Part shown: piece by piece, positions 55,030 to 64,000 of the stretch
Layout: each line of letters starts with the position of its first letter
Numbering within the stretch: position 1 is the first letter of the stretch
Assembly: GCA_013420905.1 (NCBI GenBank)
Contig: JAAXNY010000005.1
Span: forward strand, 558,001-622,000
Direction: 5' to 3'
Length of the DNA: 64,000 nt
DNA from: Collybia mongolica
Lineage: Eukaryota > Basidiomycota > Agaricomycetes > Agaricales > Clitocybaceae
The notes under the pieces: generated by a model
What the model saw: the letters and a program-made list of their open reading frames with translations, nothing else
What the model was told of the DNA's origin: nothing
The model's database searches: none
Made by a program: the position numbers and the translations under genes

Positions 55030-56896
55030 TCAGAATTCGTCGTAGCGGTTTCGCGGTTCCCGTGGCAAACCTTCCAGTGGTAATCCAAGATACTCCGCGA
55101 TATCACGATAGACGACCGTTAAGGCATCAACTTGATTCTCCAGAGTTGAAATTTGTGCCATAGCATGACCAAGGAGGGAGGGGACATCTGCCAAGCCAGG
55201 TGCTCCCTCTGTACCTGCAAATAATGCCCCTATGTGAGATGAGGCAGCAACTAAGCGTCTGCTGGCCTCCGCGAGCGACATGTCGGCATTTTCACGAGGA
55301 GGGACACGGCCGCGGCGGGTTTGACCGGCAGCAAAGTGTTTGTCTTGTGGCCCTGCAATGTGCATTTCAGTAAGCATTGTAGTGTGTGGAAAGGGAACAA
55401 CTTACGTTTTTCCGCTCGGCGTTCCGTCCTCCATTGCTCTGAGGGGCTATCGTCCGTGTCTTCATCCGGCCGGGGTTTGTCCACACGTCCTTGGGCCGCC
55501 GCTTTCCCTGTTCGTTTCCGTTTCTTGGCCTGTTCCACCACTTCCTCTTGTACATCGGAGGGATTATCTGAATCTGGTTCAGACTCTTCAAGAACCTTCT
55601 TCTTTTTCCCCCCTCTTGGGCCGCTATGGAGGCATTTCGTCTTTGCCTCATAGCATGCAACGCACGCTCCACCCATGGCTTGTTTCTCACATGGAAGATT
55701 TCTTCGTATGCATTTTAGACACTTCTCGGCATGGTAGCGGCCTGTCCGCTGAGCTCGGCGCCGTGGCCTATTGTCAATCCGTCGCTTCTTCTGTGTCGGT
55801 TCTGTCTCCCCCTCGGTTTCTCTGGCAGTGCCCTGGACATCCGGTATATCCTCTTCCTCATCCTCTGAGAGCATAGCGAGCTCCTGAAATGACCGGAATG
55901 GGGCCTCATCAACCTCCATGTTGGTATTTTGCCGGTGACGGGAGGGGCCAGGACTCGCATTTCGTGGTTGCAAACGACGAGGAGCACGGGGCTGATTGGT
56001 TCTGGCACGACCCTCATCCATGGCTCCATCAGCTCTGAATTGCTGCCTAGCACCAGCAGATTGCTTCCCAGGCGCAATGTAAATGGATCCGGAGTCGTCG
56101 GATGGCCTTTCGCCAGCCTCGGATTGCGTTGCCTCAACTGCGGATTGCTTTTGACGCCTGCCGGATTGCCTCACGCCGCCTTCCAAGCCCCTTCCATCAC
56201 GATCGGATTGCTTCCCTCGCCTACTGGATTGCCTTGCTCCTGCTCCTAACGCCCTTCCGTCACCCATGGATATCCTCCCGCTCTCGTCGGATTGATTCCC
56301 CCTAATACCAGAATGTCGGCCACCACTGGCCGAGCGACGGCCAGGAAGTGCGGATTGCTTTTGGTCACGGCCGGGGGGCACGGATTGCCTAGCATTGGTG
56401 TCGGATTGCTTTTGGTCACGGCCGGGGGGCACGGATTGCCTAGCATTGGTGTCGGATTGGTTTCGGCCACGGCTGGGGGGCACGGATTGCCTGGTGTCGG
56501 CCTCGGATTGGTTTCGGCCATGCAATCCGATAGCCGTGGGCGCCCGGCTGGCTGTTCCGAGGCCTTGTACTGGACCCTCTGTGTCTGAAATGATGAACAT
56601 GTTTGATTTATATATATGTTCATTTGCCACTTACCCTCATGATTCCGCTCCCACTCCTTTAGGATTGCTGGTAATCGTGATGCCAGGACAGGAATGGGTT
56701 GTCGCTTTACAGCCTCTTTGACAAACTCAAAAATGAACAGGTTTGTGTTGCCGACGGATCCTGTCAGCTCGGCCTTGATGCTTTTTACCTCACGCCAGAT
56801 CCGGTCATATTCATTTTCAAGTGTCCCGGATTTGATTGTGGATCGGATCTTCTTGTCAAGCAAGGAGATTGCAGAAGTTTTGGTGATGTGTTGCAT
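55030..56896 (-). CDS. KDZ-borne Zn2Cys6 zinc-cluster protein
   Basis: Three exons, 56635-56896, 55406-56584 and 55030-55352, give 587 aa up to the TGA at 55030-55032. An N-terminal helical part (TSAISLLDKKIRSTIKSGTL, EYDRIWREVKSIKAEL) is followed by a long low-complexity zone of repeated QS dipeptides (RNQSDTNARQSVPPGRDQ), acidic and basic stretches, and a cluster C-x2-C-x6-C-x8-C-x2-C-x6-C starting at CLKCIRRNLPC and ending at KTKC, the spacing of fungal Zn(II)2Cys6 DNA-binding domains. A nuclear, DNA-binding role is inferred. The QS repeats come from CAATCCG/CGGATTG heptamers. The frame continues open past the stop (see 54052-55029). Confidence 0.68.
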
Positions 56897-57085
56897 ACTG
56901 AGTTTGATGGATGAGAGGCGGCAGGGATTACAACGGCAGCTTGTGGCGGTTGAAGATAAACGGCAAGCATCAAAAGTTTTTAAAAAACACAGACATTACG
57001 TAAGTATCACGTGACCCGTTCGGCCTCTCTACTTGCAGCCGTCTGATCTCCATCATCCGATCGACTCCCTTCCTTTGCATCCAGA

Positions 57086-57680
57086 ATGAATACACCCTCT
57101 GGATATACCACCATAGCCAATGCAGATGGGAATCCCATCATTATACCAACTTATATGATTGATGGTAAATCAGTCATCATCCCAAAGTACCTGCTGCCGG
57201 CCACAAAGCATGCCCTAGCAGCAAAGAAAGTCCAACAAGGCCTGGATCTTGCATCCAGCAGAGGTGTGAGTCACCTTCTAACCTAACCTGAACTGTAACA
57301 CATTATTTACACCACTAACACAGCCATTCAATCCATCTGGAGTGTATGGCAGCATGGTGGCCGAGGGGACTGTGATGGTACCCATAGATCCAGTAAGCCT
57401 TCTCAATATATCTACAATTTCATTCTGTTTCATGCAAAATCAGAGCCTTACAGACAGAGAAATGGTCTCTCTACATGCTGAGGCTTTGTCCATGCAACAG
57501 CAATTGGGTATCAGCTACAAAGATGCTGCCCATCGCCTCTACCTGGCTGAAGTAGAGAAGTTAAAGGCACAGGACATTACCTACAAGGCACTCAATGCTA
57601 TCCGGGATGACATTTCCCAAGCCATTGCATACCGGAACTCAGTGGATAGCAAAAATGATCAAGAGGCCTCCCATAGCTGA
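57086..57680 (+). CDS. KDZ-borne small protein, 161 aa, unknown
   Basis: Three exons, 57086-57265, 57324-57392 and 57444-57680, in phase, with 51-58 nt introns. The N-terminal half repeats the theme IIIPTYMIDGKSVIIPKYLL. The C-terminal half is predicted helical (REMVSLHAEALSMQQQLGIS, DAAHRLYLAEVEKLKAQDI) and may form a coiled coil. It starts 190 bp from the divergent Zn2Cys6 gene, so the two may share a promoter. No family recognised. Confidence 0.6.
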
Positions 57681-57896
57681 ACCTGTTGTATATGCACAGT
57701 AATTGTAACTACTAAATTGCACCTATGATTTATTATATTATATACTGTGGTCAAATTTTCACCTCAATTGTATGCTCCAAGGCCAACAGTCATGTGCCGA
57801 GGGTCTGTTCCATTGTGGCCGAACTTCGGCACCAATTTCAGACTGCAAAGCTAATCATCACAAGCCGAGTCTGTGCAAAACATGATTGACGTACGG

Positions 57897-58620
57897 CCAC
57901 TCGGATAGGCTGTAGGTGGCCCACTATCATTGCCGCATGGTCGAGGACTCATATGTAGTCTGTGCCGAATATGATTGCCGTACGGCCACACGGATTCGGC
58001 CATGTGTGGCCCGCTAGAATTGCTGCATGGCCGAGGACTCATATGCAGTCTGTGCCGAATATGATTGCCATACGGCCACACAGATGGGGCCGTGTGTGGC
58101 CCACTATCATTGCCGCATGGTCGAGGACTCATATGTAGTCTGTGCCGAATATGATTGCCGTACGGCCACACGGATTCGGCCATGTGTGGCCCGCTAGAAT
58201 TGCTGCATGGCCGAGGACTCATATGCAGTCTGTGCCAAATATGATTGCCATACGGCCACACAGATGGGGCCGTGTGTGGCCCACTATCATTGCCGCATGG
58301 TCGAGGACTCATATGTAGTCTGTGCCGAATATGATTGCCGTACGGCCACACGGATTCGGCCATGTGTGGCCCGCTAGAATTGCTGCATGGCCGAGGACTC
58401 ATATGCAGTCTGTGCCAAATATGATTGCCATACGGCCACACAGATGGGGCCGTGTGTGGCCCACTATCATTGCTGCATGGCCGAGGACTCATATGTAGTC
58501 TGTGCCGAATATGATTGCTGTATGGCCACACGGATGGGGCCGTGTGTGGCCCACTATCATTGCCGCATGGCCGAGGACTACATGTAGTCCATGCCGAATA
58601 TGAATACCGTACGGCCACGC
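57897..58620 (-). repeat. Subterminal 90-bp tandem repeats (180-bp dimers) of the KDZ right end
   Basis: Units of 90 bp starting GCATGGYCGAGGACTCATATG recur at 57935, 58025, 58115, 58205, 58295, 58385, 58475 and 58565. Alternate units differ consistently (AGATGGGGCCGTGTGTGG versus GGATTCGGCCATGTGTGG), giving a 180-bp dimer. A 259-codon frame across the array is a by-product of the period. Confidence 0.9.
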
Positions 58621-58799
58621 GGAAATACATATCTATCCGTTGGGGCCGTGCGTGGTCCGCCAGAACCGCATGGTACGATTACATGTAGTTACATATTTCT
58701 ATTGTAGCGGACAATGTAGCGTCCGCGGACCGTACCATACACTACATTGTATACGCCCGCTGGACCGTATGGTACGTTACATTGTAGCTTACCTACCTG
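58519..58799 (-). repeat. KDZ right terminal inverted repeat
   Basis: Inverted copy of 44412-44692, ending GTAGCTTACCTACCTG. Overlaps the last subterminal repeat unit. Confidence 0.82.
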
Positions 58800-59221
58800 G
58801 TGTCTGTACGTGACGATTTTGACGCTTTGATCATGTCCCTCCCCCAGGCTAAAGAAACCGCAACAGACGTTCATCATGCCGACTACTACCCCAAAGATAA
58901 TGGGATAATAAACCACTGTGATGATGTAATCATCTGGTTGCCATGTCGTATGTGCAGCTCTCCGTGATGGCCCAGAGGATAGGTGCCTGCATGAAAGGGT
59001 GAGCGTATCGGTTCCGGCGTGCCATCTAATCGTTCGCGTTAAAAGTATATTTGATTTCCGCATTTGGGGCAAAAAGTTCCCGCTGTCGAACAATTACCAA
59101 CTTTGTCTCCGCCAACATGCACTGTCCAATCATCATCACTTCTAAGTATACGCTATCAAAAGATTGGAACGATTTGCGGGTTGCATTGCATTGTGGCGGA
59201 TGATACTGACCAGCTACTACC

Positions 59222-62200
59222 ATGCATGATGAAACGCAGCCTCACGATGAAGCGGGATCCCTAGCCGTGGGTTCGTCTAACACTACTTTACCAAATTGGG
59301 ACGGCATCAAGATAACACGTACGTTCTCTCTCCGCGTTCGGTATATTGTTCTTTCCCAACCCTTGTACAACAAAAGTTGTAACAGATTTAGGACCGAGAC
59401 TGTCCATTATACCGAATTCCGGGGCGCTGGTCCTCCCAACTCGGAGCTTGGGGTCATAGGCGACATCTACCTGGATCTCACACCGGACCATCAAGAGCTG
59501 TATGCAAAGTATCCGGGCCAGTGGAAGAGGTGGCCCGGCCCAAGATACAAAAAGTCGCCTTTGCCACTCCCTGATCATGCGAGTCGTTTTTTGTAGTGCT
59601 CCTTGGCGGATGGGAACTTTGGGTGGTATTATAAAGGGGGGATGCGTGATATCCTGGGTGAGTAGTTTGGTTGCACGTATTGGGCGTTTTGATGACCTGT
59701 ATGCACTTATCAAACATAGGGCTTGCCGACTTCCTCTGAGGTATTGTTAACTATTATCGCCCAACAATCTTATCTCCCCCTTACAAACTTCGATCTCAAC
59801 AACTGCAAACGAGTTCATAGTTCGGACGACTCGTGCGATCCGTCACAAGAGTTTGTAGAGCGTAGTTCCTCACAGGACGAGGTGGCTACCAACAAGCTGG
59901 ATGCGTCTACGAATTTTAATAAATGAATGAGAGGACCACAAAGTCTGGAGAATGAGGGAGGCCCAACAACGTACACAGCAGAGTCCGCGACAGCCGCATC
60001 CCAACCACCACCTTCGGACCTGAATATCAGCTTGCACGCCAGAAATGACCTTCGTGCCGCATTCATTCGGTGGGCCGCCGATATCGTTTATTAATCGGCT
60101 CCACATGCCACGCAATTTTCTTCATACTACTACATCAAACCAACCACCTTCTGCTGGTGAACCGGCGCTGATTAGTCACAACGATGATGAAGCCCTCCCG
60201 ACTAGCATTGTTGAGTGGGTTACCACTCGTGTATTGCAGCAGGGCATTTATCACCCGGAATTGACTCAAGAATGCCCTCTACCGATCGAAATTTCAGTTA
60301 GTTCAGCCGTTACAGCAGGTTCACTTTTGTGTTGTCCAGGTATCCGGAAGAATGTTGACCATGGTCTTGTGCCATCGAATGAACCTTCGACTACTACAGT
60401 TCCGATAGATCCATTTTTTTCGGCGAATAACGACCACTCCTTGTCTCCGAACCAGTCTATGCGCGATGCTTAAGGTGGTGGGGTGATTACGAATAAATCT
60501 CAAACCCAGGCTTTGTGCTCATGAAATCTGAAGAATACGCCAGAGGACCGCAAGGACCAGAGAAAAATAGAGCTGCAATAAATTTGCCACCAGATACGGT
60601 ACCTGTATCTGCCCGACGTGCGCAACCTTTTAACCCGAATATGGACAGTGGGAAGGTCGTAATCCCGCCAATGATGCCTCTACCGTACTACGACCTACCT
60701 GTATCATTCATTAACAGGCCCCATGGGTCGCGTGCTTTTCATACATCACCATCACCCTTAGAGGCCTCAACGGGAACTACTGTGGCGTTGCTTGCGAAAC
60801 CGGAGTTAAACGTCCGCTATGAGAAGGAAGCTGGAGCCGCTGGTGTTACCGCAGAGGTCCCTGGAGACTTGCAACGGGATATCGACCTCTCGTCATCGAA
60901 CCTACAACGCTTTCCGACCCTTCCTATTCCAATCTTCCCCGAAGACGTGTTCCATTCCCCGAGTATCCCGAATAACGACCATAACCAGCCGGTGGCCTTC
61001 CAGTAGATTTCGTCAGGCTCCTGAGCGCCCTTCCTTGTACCCAACCAGGCAGCCACACCCTAGGAACGCAACAAGAGAAGCTCTCCCAGGTTATTCTCGC
61101 TGAGGAAGTCTATCGTCTGGGCTGGGAACTTACTCTACTGCGTGAACATCTGTTCAATTGCGACCCCACAAAGCTGTGTCGGTATCAAGGTGAGGCTGAA
61201 CATCGCGCGCGGAGGTTTATGGTAAGAGCCCGCCTTTTGTTGTTCATGGTTCGTTGGAAACTGACCTGCCTTTTCTAGGAGCAGCTTAACGAATCACGTA
61301 GTCTCGCATCTTCAGTAGAATCGTCTGCCGAGAAAAGCGGTCATCCTTACAGCATTTCGAACCGTGATCCTTCAGTAAGTGTTTTTACAATCAAAATCTA
61401 TGGGGGGAATTTGACACTTTTGTATCAAGTCCCTACCAAACCACAACGCGCTAGATGATCCAAACCCACTCTACACGGCTCAGGATGCAGACCCTGACAA
61501 CCTCGCTCCGGGATCCCCGGCCATCCTAGCTGACACTCTAGATCTCTCAAGCCCCATAGCGCACACACTACCTGATAGTTATGAAATCTCCACAAAAGAA
61601 GCGGCCCGACCAACGACAGATGCAAGGAGTCGAAATGTTACGCCTTTATCTCGTCGTCACAGCTTTCGTATTGGGGAACTGGGCTCGCCATCTTCGCGTG
61701 TTAGTCCCGACCTGCCAATGAAGATTGAAGGAGATTCGGCCCCAGAGAAGGGGGAAGTGGGAGTGTCAGAATATGTGCGTCACTCATCTGATGCTATTTC
61801 CAGACCAGGTATGCACATGAATACCACGTTGGAGGGCGTTAGCGTTAGCCTAACTTACCCTTTATTTACATACAGACCAGTCCGCATCTCATGAACTCGA
61901 AGTCCAACGCAGCAGCCCTCCTATGAACTCATCTGACTGTGCCTCAAGGGTGGCTCTTAAACGTGAAATGTTGGATAACGAGGTCATTCTCGATTGTTAC
62001 TTTCCTGGTAGGTGCTGCAACCGCAACCCCCCGGATATTCAGGCATTTGAACTGGATATCCTTGAACCCCTAGAAACCCCTGTTCATCGTCTCCAATACA
62101 ACCACCTGCGCATCATATTTCACGCCACCAACACAAGCATGATCTGTAGGTTATGTCTGTCCGTCCCCACCAATCTTCTTCGAGAATCTGTGATTTATAC

Positions 62201-62383
62201 CATCCTCCCAGACAAAAGAAACCTCGGAGTGTGTTTATAGTACCGGCGAGAGCCACAAGGATCGGTGATATGATGAACCATTGTGAGGATAACCATCAGG
62301 ATATGTGTGATTACCTGCTCGCGATGTCAGATACACAGCTCGACAAGATGGCCCGCAAGTTAGATGCCTGTAAACAGGAGTGA
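59222..62383 (+). CDS. Gene D, agaric protein with C-terminal Cys/His motif (structure partly resolved)
   Basis: Well-supported C-terminal exons are ~61041-61221, 61279-61374, 61430-61808, 61876-62158 and 62212-62383. They encode a helical part (LSQVILAEEVYRLGWELTLL, EQLNESRSLASSVESSAEKS), a Ser/Pro-rich part, then IIFHATNTSMICRLCL and, after an intron, MMNHCEDNHQDMC. CxxC plus HCxxxxH could be a single zinc site, which is inference. Upstream, 59400-59650 has RGAGPPNSELGVIGDIYLDL, LYAKYPGQWKRWPGP and ADGNFGWYYKGG, with a TAG at 59594-59596 where the paralogue D' has tryptophan. It is unclear whether this N-terminal part is still used. Tandem paralogue of the destroyed gene D'. Function unknown. 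Confidence 0.5.
59930..61006 (+). repeat. Internal tandem duplication upstream of gene D exons
   Basis: Two diverged units, 59930-60475 and 60535-61006. Shared elements in order: RGPQ at the start, PISFINRLHMPRNFLHTT versus PVSFINRPHGSRAFHTSP, and FFSANNDHSLSPNQ versus PSIPNNDHNQPVAFQ at the end. The open frames 60045-60473 and 60515-61006 are the coding remains. They may be alternative or duplicated N-terminal exons of gene D. Confidence 0.6.
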
Positions 62384-62462
62384 GTGCAGCGGTGGGGTGA
62401 CTCATATATATATTGCGCAATGTCTGCACTCTAAGAGCTGCGGTTCGGTAGGCCGGGGGAGA

Positions 62463-63389
62463 TCAGAGTGTCGACCTATGACCAGCGCTCCACACATCTT
62501 TTCCCCCTCTTACTTCCTCCTCCCATTCCTCCCGAAACCCATTAGATTTCGATTCGACGATAGATACCCGCTTTCCCGCTGTCTGTTTCTCCTTTAACCA
62601 GTTCTCAACTCTCAAACGATCCTTGGTCTCCACCAAGTCCATGTATATCACAACGACTAGGCGCTCGAGGGACTGATGGGTAAGTATGCGCTCTAGGGCG
62701 GACAGGTCATGCGAGGGGAGCCAGAACGGCACGGAGAGATGCGTTAGACGAGTAAAATGCGAAATGGAAAAGCCTGTTTCATAGTCCTTGTTCTTCGTCA
62801 ATCGGAGGTGTGTTATTTGCGAGAAAAGTGGTGTGGTCAGGTTGGGGTCTGGATCGATATACCGAGTCAAAGCCCAATCTTTTCCGTTGATGATTGTAAT
62901 GTGTAGATCTCGCTTGCGGGTAACGGCGTCGTGTGACAGGATTTTTTCTTCTATCCCACTGGCCCTAGATGATGATGCGTAGACGAGCCAGAGAAGGTTA
63001 TCTGCATGGAGCGCGAGGTGGACCAAGTTGTCACATTTCTCAAAGATGGTTACTACTCTGTCCGAGACGGCTTCGATCCAGAGACTTCGGAGGACAGAGG
63101 CTGGCTGGAAGTCGTGCTGGAGGGCCTTGAAGCAGTATTTCCCAAGATAGTTGATATAATCAGAGCTCGCGTGATGGTTCTCGATAATCACAGTGGAATA
63201 AAGGTGGGGGAGCGCGAGTTCTCGAGCCCATCTCGAGACTTTGCAGAGCGCAAGGCAAAAGTGCGTAGATCGTCGTGCTGCGTAGTGAAAAACGTTGTGC
63301 ACAAGCTCTGGAGGTAGTTCTGGACACGGCACAATCGCAATCTGGGACTCTAGACCTTTTTGTAGATGATATGCCATGAGGAACGCCAA
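62463..63389 (-). CDS. F-box-like protein
   Basis: Single-exon frame of 308 codons. Near the N-terminus PCPELPPELVHNVFHYAARR and FCLALCKVSRWARELALPHLY fit the agaric F-box-like pattern (LP.E....I...., then ..L...C..S..W......LY). The remainder has leucine-rich spacing (FSQITHLRLTKN, FTRLTHLSVPFWLP, LERLVVVIYMDLVE), as in F-box proteins that select substrates for SCF ubiquitin ligases. These genes form large families in Agaricomycetes. No lesion was seen. Confidence 0.72.
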   Translation of the reverse strand: MAFLMAYHLQKGLESQIAIVPCPELPPELVHNVFHYAARRSTHFCLALCKVSRWARELALPHLYSTVIIENHHASSDYINYLGKYCFKALQHDFQPASVLRSLWIEAVSDRVVTIFEKCDNLVHLALHADNLLWLVYASSSRASGIEEKILSHDAVTRKRDLHITIINGKDWALTRYIDPDPNLTTPLFSQITHLRLTKNKDYETGFSISHFTRLTHLSVPFWLPSHDLSALERILTHQSLERLVVVIYMDLVETKDRLRVENWLKEKQTAGKRVSIVESKSNGFREEWEEEVRGGKDVWSAGHRSTL

Positions 63390-63587
63390 GGTTTTTGAGT
63401 ATCAGTGTTACATTTTACAGCTGGCAGACTATGATTAATTATCTCCTCGGCAAACTCCGCAAGTTGAATTTCAAAGCCATTTCATCTTCCAAGATAAAAC
63501 CACCACAACATCTAGTAGAAACGAGATGGAATTATAGAGTTCGTGTATTGATATTATGCCGAAAATCCAAGAAAATAAAGTATATGT

Positions 63588-64000
63588 CTATTTCACAGAT
63601 TTCACCGCTTTTGCCTTTGATTTGCCTTTCTTCTTCGTAGCCTTTATGAGCTTGTCGTTAGTGATGTCATCAGGGTTCTTCTGCTTGTCGTCGTCTGACA
63701 CATCGTCCACAATGTCATCCATCTAAATGGATCCAGTTAAGTTGTCGACAGAAATGGCTATGGAGCTTTTCGAACTCACATCAAAGGCTTCCTCGAGATC
63801 TGGTGCCGGCCCGGCTGCAAGTTTCTTTGGTACTTTCCCGAGATCTTGGGCTTTGTAGAAGGGTATAGGGTGCTCGGATGTGTTGTACCTGAGAAACTCT
63901 GAGAAATAACATCATATGCGACAATGGATGGCCTTACTTTCTTGTCAAAGCCGTTTTAGTAGCTGTTGAGATCTTCTTCAACACAAGGTCGTCCTTGTGG
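63588..64000 (-). CDS. 3' end of an unrecognised gene (runs off the window)
   Basis: Three exon pieces on the minus strand end at a TAG (63588-63590). Reading from the window edge gives HKDDLVLKKISTATKTALTR, an intron, YNTSEHPIPFYKAQDLGKVP, then after a second intron an acidic stretch MDDIVDDVSDDDKQKNPDDI and a Lys-rich tail (ATKKKGKSKAKAVKSVK). The Lys-rich C-terminus could be a nuclear or nucleolar signal. The family was not recognised. Confidence 0.55.

Larger units (their letters stand above)
44412..58799. mobile_element. KDZ (Kyakuja-Dileera-Zisupton) DNA transposon, 14.4 kb, five genes
   Basis: Inverted ends of about 280 bp (44412-44692 and 58519-58799) start CACATATGTAAGCTACAATG and, reversed, CAGGTAGGTAAGCTACAATG. 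They are followed inward by tandem repeats on the right side. A 7-bp duplication GTGTCTG flanks the element. It carries an intact KDZ transposase with CxC2 cysteine cluster on the minus strand, plus four more gene units on both strands. KDZ elements are known from Agaricomycetes, where they have expanded, sometimes with TET/JBP genes; no TET/JBP gene was seen in this copy. All large genes but one read through without lesion, so the copy looks young. Confidence 0.88.
31819..58960 (+). pseudogene. Host gene D', shattered paralogue of the gene at 59.2-62.4 kb
   Basis: Pieces line up with gene D. Near 32000, LWYLEDGNAGWYSRESR matches LADGNFGWYYKGG at 59.6 kb (there with a stop in place of the tryptophan). 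Segment 34326-34459 gives VHDNNPPTSMLHG and KHETQESGDKLECCSP, matching VQRSSPPMNSSDC and KREMLDNEVILDCYFP. Segment 44320-44411 gives LLCIIFHTTDIHMIYRVCL, matching HLRIIFHATNTSMICRLCL. Segment 58807 onward has an intron and then LKKPQQTFIMP and INHCDD, matching LQKKPRSVFIVP and MMNHCED. The breaks coincide with the Tc1, fold-back and KDZ elements; removing one copy of each duplication restores the exon frame. A further 1-nt lesion occurs near 58895. The gene is dead. Confidence 0.72.

Noticed and set aside
57851..58630. 259-codon minus-strand frame
   Set aside because: It is produced by the 90-bp period of the subterminal repeats (a multiple of three) and only restates the repeat.
44412..58799. 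TET/JBP dioxygenase partner gene of the KDZ element
   Set aside because: No HxD...H iron-binding pattern or related domain was found in any of the five genes or the gaps between them.

Overview
The window looks like nuclear DNA of an Agaricomycete (mushroom-forming basidiomycete). The genes are dense with ~45-60 nt GT-AG introns, the protein families are typical of that class (UstYa/DUF3328 relics, agaric multi-pass membrane families, a GH5-like protein, an Hrp1-type RNA-binding protein), and there is a KDZ transposase with its CxC2 cysteine cluster. No species is claimed. No bacterial, organellar, CRISPR, rRNA or convincing tRNA signal was seen.

Left part (1-13.1 kb) is a gene graveyard. 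A UstYa-like gene (861-2097) carries an in-frame TGA and is split by a 488-bp MITE-like element. A fragment of a second UstYa-like gene lies just downstream on the other strand, beside an intact four-exon But2-like gene (2889-3834, minus). A multi-pass membrane protein gene (4608-11943) has a 1-nt deletion, a second copy of the same MITE in opposite orientation, and an intact Ty1/copia element (5828-11484, LTRs identical by eye, TSD GGACT) lodged beside the MITE. A decayed prolyl-oligopeptidase-type (S9) propeller fragment follows (12007-13079, minus).

Middle part (13.4-31.6 kb) holds the intact host genes: a two-RRM Hrp1/Nab4-like protein (13452-15438), a five-exon membrane protein (22232-24496, minus), a 12-exon GH5-like protein lacking both expected catalytic glutamates (25443-27468), an MGMT-type alkyltransferase (28006-28663) and a six-exon membrane protein (29136-31556). 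Between them, 17.3-19.8 kb and 20.0-21.8 kb are two old direct copies of one segment.

Right part is a 26-kb block of transposons (32716-58799) with only about 230 bp of host DNA showing between elements. It contains an intact Tc1/mariner element (32716-34323). Next is a giant fold-back element (34460-44319), itself invaded by a GC-rich non-autonomous element (34502-35879) and a Tad-like LINE (37049-43405). Last is a 14.4-kb KDZ DNA transposon (44412-58799) with ~280-bp TIRs and an intact 1161-aa transposase. The fold-back and KDZ elements share terminal sequence and the same 7-bp target-site duplication length, so the fold-back element is probably a non-autonomous partner of KDZ. Four other genes ride in the KDZ element: a protein with six SIM-like repeats, an 823-aa agaric repeat protein, a Zn2Cys6 protein followed by an in-frame open segment after a TGA, and a 161-aa protein.

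The three outer elements all landed in one host gene. Its exon pieces at 34.33-34.46, 44.32-44.41 and 58.80-58.95 kb align exon for exon with the neighbouring gene at 59.2-62.4 kb, so the block destroyed one member of a tandem pair. The window ends with an F-box-like gene (62463-63389, minus) and the 3' end of an unrecognised gene (63588 to beyond 64000, minus).
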